Shown here: one piece after another, positions 5,176 to 6,173 of the stretch | Position numbering within the stretch: the first letter of the stretch is position 1 | Layout of the letters: each line of letters opens with the position of its first letter | Assembly (NCBI GenBank): GCA_029062865.1 | Contig: JAIDPG010000321.1 | Coordinates: forward strand, 1-6,173 | DNA length: 6,173 nucleotides | DNA from: Oscillospiraceae bacterium | GTDB taxonomy: Bacteria > Bacillota > Clostridia > Oscillospirales > Ruminococcaceae | Reading direction: 5' to 3' | Notes under the pieces: model-generated | Databases searched by the model: none | Told to the model about the DNA's origin: nothing | What the model saw: the letters and a program-made list of their open reading frames with translations, nothing else | Made by a program: the position numbers and the translations under genes

Positions 5176-5562
5176 TTACCGTCCTTTGGGATCTCCGTTT
5201 TCGTCAAAAGCCGCCTTCAGCCTGCCCTCAACGGCTGCCACCGTAGCGAAAAGCAGGATCACAAGCACACAATTCTGCGCAATAAACACTGCAAAGCCCG
5301 TTTTCTCGCCGAAATTCATCAAAATGCCGACCACTCCGACAATGGCGGTAAGCGCGGTGAACACCGCGAAAACGATCGTCGAAAGCCTCCCGTAAACCAC
5401 CTGCGCGAACAGCCACGCCTGCTCAGAGCTTTGCGAACGCCGCGTCCGATAGCCGATATTCTCGCTTTGGCGCGGCGGATCTTTCCAGACCAGCGCCGAA
5501 AGCACCAGAATAATTATCGGCGCGGGAAGCTCTCCTAAAAGATACAAAACGTTGTAATTCAT
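5176..5562 (-). CDS. SdpI-family membrane protein, first copy
   Basis: A 128-residue membrane protein. First helix 12-26 (PAPIIILVLSALVW), then KDPPRQSENIGYRTRRSQSS with the SdpI-type IGYRT at 36-40 and EQAW ending at Trp50; helices follow at about 60-82 and 89-111. The tail reads LKAAFDENGDPKGR. The start is ATG 5560-5562, 5 nt after a strong GGAGG; a GTG at 5581-5583 overlaps the stop of the RHH gene and would place the ribosome-binding site inside the gene. It directly follows the RHH regulator (17-nt gap). Its tail and that of the second copy share 17 identical bases (5194-5210 and 4806-4822), a sign of common descent by tandem duplication. Confidence 0.87.
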   Translation of the reverse strand: MNYNVLYLLGELPAPIIILVLSALVWKDPPRQSENIGYRTRRSQSSEQAWLFAQVVYGRLSTIVFAVFTALTAIVGVVGILMNFGEKTGFAVFIAQNCVLVILLFATVAAVEGRLKAAFDENGDPKGR

Positions 5563-5579
5563 AAGGACCTCCGCAGCCG

Positions 5580-5771
5580 TCACCCGTCATCGCCGTCCTT
5601 CTTTTTGCGGCGCTTCACCGCCTCGGTCAGCAGATACTCGATCTGCCCGTTCACCGAGCGGAAGTCGTCCTCAGCCCACCGCATAAGCTCCGCGTAAAGC
5701 GACGCGGAAAGCCGCAGGGGTATCTGCTTTTTCGCCTTTTCTTTACTTTTTTCCTCGTCGCTTTTTTGCAT
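5580..5771 (-). CDS. Ribbon-helix-helix (Arc/MetJ-type) DNA-binding protein
   Basis: A 63-residue cytosolic protein, probably the regulator of the operon it heads. A Lys/Glu-rich N-terminal arm (1-15) leads into the beta strand KKQIPLRL (14-21), whose side chains should read the DNA major groove. Helix A follows (SASLYAELMRWAEDD, 22-36), then helix B (SVNGQIEYLLTEAVKRR, 39-55), with the SVNGQIEYLL motif typical of Arc-like proteins in Bacillota. A short charged tail ends it. Such proteins bind as dimers or tetramers to short repeats and often repress their own promoter. The ATG (5769-5771) has AAGG about 9-10 nt upstream. The first SdpI-like gene begins 17 nt after its stop. It could instead be the antitoxin of an unseen toxin, but no toxin gene lies next to it in view. 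Confidence 0.85.
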   Translation of the reverse strand: MQKSDEEKSKEKAKKQIPLRLSASLYAELMRWAEDDFRSVNGQIEYLLTEAVKRRKKKDGDDG

Positions 5772-5801
5772 CGTTTCACGCCTTCCTTCTTACTTTGACC
5801 T

Positions 5802-5821
5802 TTTCGCTCGAAACCATTGTA
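5802..5821 (-). promoter_or_regulatory. Possible promoter and operator of the RHH-SdpI operon
   Basis: On the minus strand a -10-like TACAAT (5821-5816) lies 44 nt before the RHH start codon. No good -35 box is seen 16-18 bp further upstream. Just after it, at the expected transcription start, is the palindrome TTTCGAGCGAAA (5802-5813, two arms of 5 with a 2-bp centre). A repressor bound here would block initiation, which would suit autoregulation by the RHH protein. This is inference from position. Confidence 0.3.
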
Positions 5822-5843
5822 ACGCAAAACCGAACGCGCAGCA

Positions 5844-6173
5844 TCACCTCGCGTTATCGGAAAATTTTTTTGTTAGTTTCACGGTCGCGAACACCGTCGC
5901 CGTCACAATCACCGTCAGAATAGCATCCAAAAGCAGATGGTTTTTTATAACTCCCGTTTTGTCCAGCGACGCGATATAATCATACACGGCGTGAAACGCT
6001 ATCGCCGCGGGATAGAGCCACAGCCTATGCGTCACCGCCTTATAAACCCACACGGACAGGCAAACGTGGAGCGTCATTACAATCAGGCGCTCGTAAATCG
6101 GGAGCAGAATGTCCATGAAGCGCGTTTCCTCAATCACTACCAGCGTCGCCTCCACCCTGTTGTTGTTCGGAGG
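5844..6173 (-). CDS. YhfC-family intramembrane protease, C-terminal part
   Basis: The frame is open to the right edge (PPNNNRVEATL at the edge), so the start lies outside the window and 109 residues are seen. The pattern IYERLIVMTLHVCLSVWVYKAV, then LYPAAIAFHAVYDYIASL, fits the C-terminal half of YhfC (DUF2324) proteins. These are polytopic membrane proteins related to CAAX/CPBP-type glutamic proteases, with Glu in ERL, His in LHVCLSV and HxxxD in FHAVYD as probable active-site residues. A last membrane helix (about LLLDAILTVIVTATVFATV) and a short basic tail end the protein. The substrate is unknown. A 72-nt gap separates it from the RHH gene on the same strand, so it is either upstream in the same transcript or a separate unit. 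No terminator-like hairpin was seen in the gap. Confidence 0.75.
   Translation of the reverse strand, partial: PPNNNRVEATLVVIEETRFMDILLPIYERLIVMTLHVCLSVWVYKAVTHRLWLYPAAIAFHAVYDYIASLDKTGVIKNHLLLDAILTVIVTATVFATVKLTKKFSDNAR

Overview
This 6173-base window looks like chromosomal DNA from a moderately GC-rich member of the Bacillota, most likely a gut- or rumen-type Clostridia (Oscillospiraceae-like). The grounds are protein families typical of that group (DUF1540 Cys-rich protein, AGCS amino-acid symporter, lipoprotein transglutaminase, YhfC protease), Shine-Dalgarno sequences close to AAGGGGTGAT, and intrinsic terminators. The taxon is an inference from gene content, not from a marker gene. No mobile element, CRISPR array, tRNA or rRNA was seen.

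Left half, plus strand (1-3360): the 3' end of an AI-2E-family membrane protein gene, closed by a clear intrinsic terminator; an alanine/glycine:Na+ symporter gene (AGCS family) with an unusual loop of about 75-85 residues and a 10-bp inverted repeat that brackets a TATAAT box and covers its ribosome-binding site; then a lipoprotein with an extracytoplasmic transglutaminase-like domain. The last gene is driven by a textbook promoter (TTGACA, 17 bp, TATAAT) whose -35 box overlaps the symporter stop codon. A terminator that works in both directions and a second hairpin separate these genes from the right half.

Right half, minus strand (3411-6173, transcribed right to left): the 3' end of a YhfC-type intramembrane protease gene; a 63-residue ribbon-helix-helix (RHH) DNA-binding protein; three consecutive, diverged SdpI-family membrane proteins; an unrecognised two-helix membrane protein; a VOC/glyoxalase-fold protein with an apparent in-frame deletion; and a 61-residue DUF1540 Cys-rich protein. 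From the RHH gene to the VOC gene the intergenic gaps are 17, 4, 11, 7 and 12 nt, so these six genes almost certainly form one operon. DUF1540 lies 93 nt further on and may be separate.

The most interesting unit is the RHH plus three SdpI cassette. In Bacillus subtilis, SdpI is an immunity protein that also holds the repressor SdpR at the membrane. Here single-domain SdpI paralogues sit behind a regulator of a different fold, with no sdpABC toxin genes in view. A membrane-tethered regulatory or envelope-stress immunity module is a reasonable hypothesis, but the sequence alone does not prove it.
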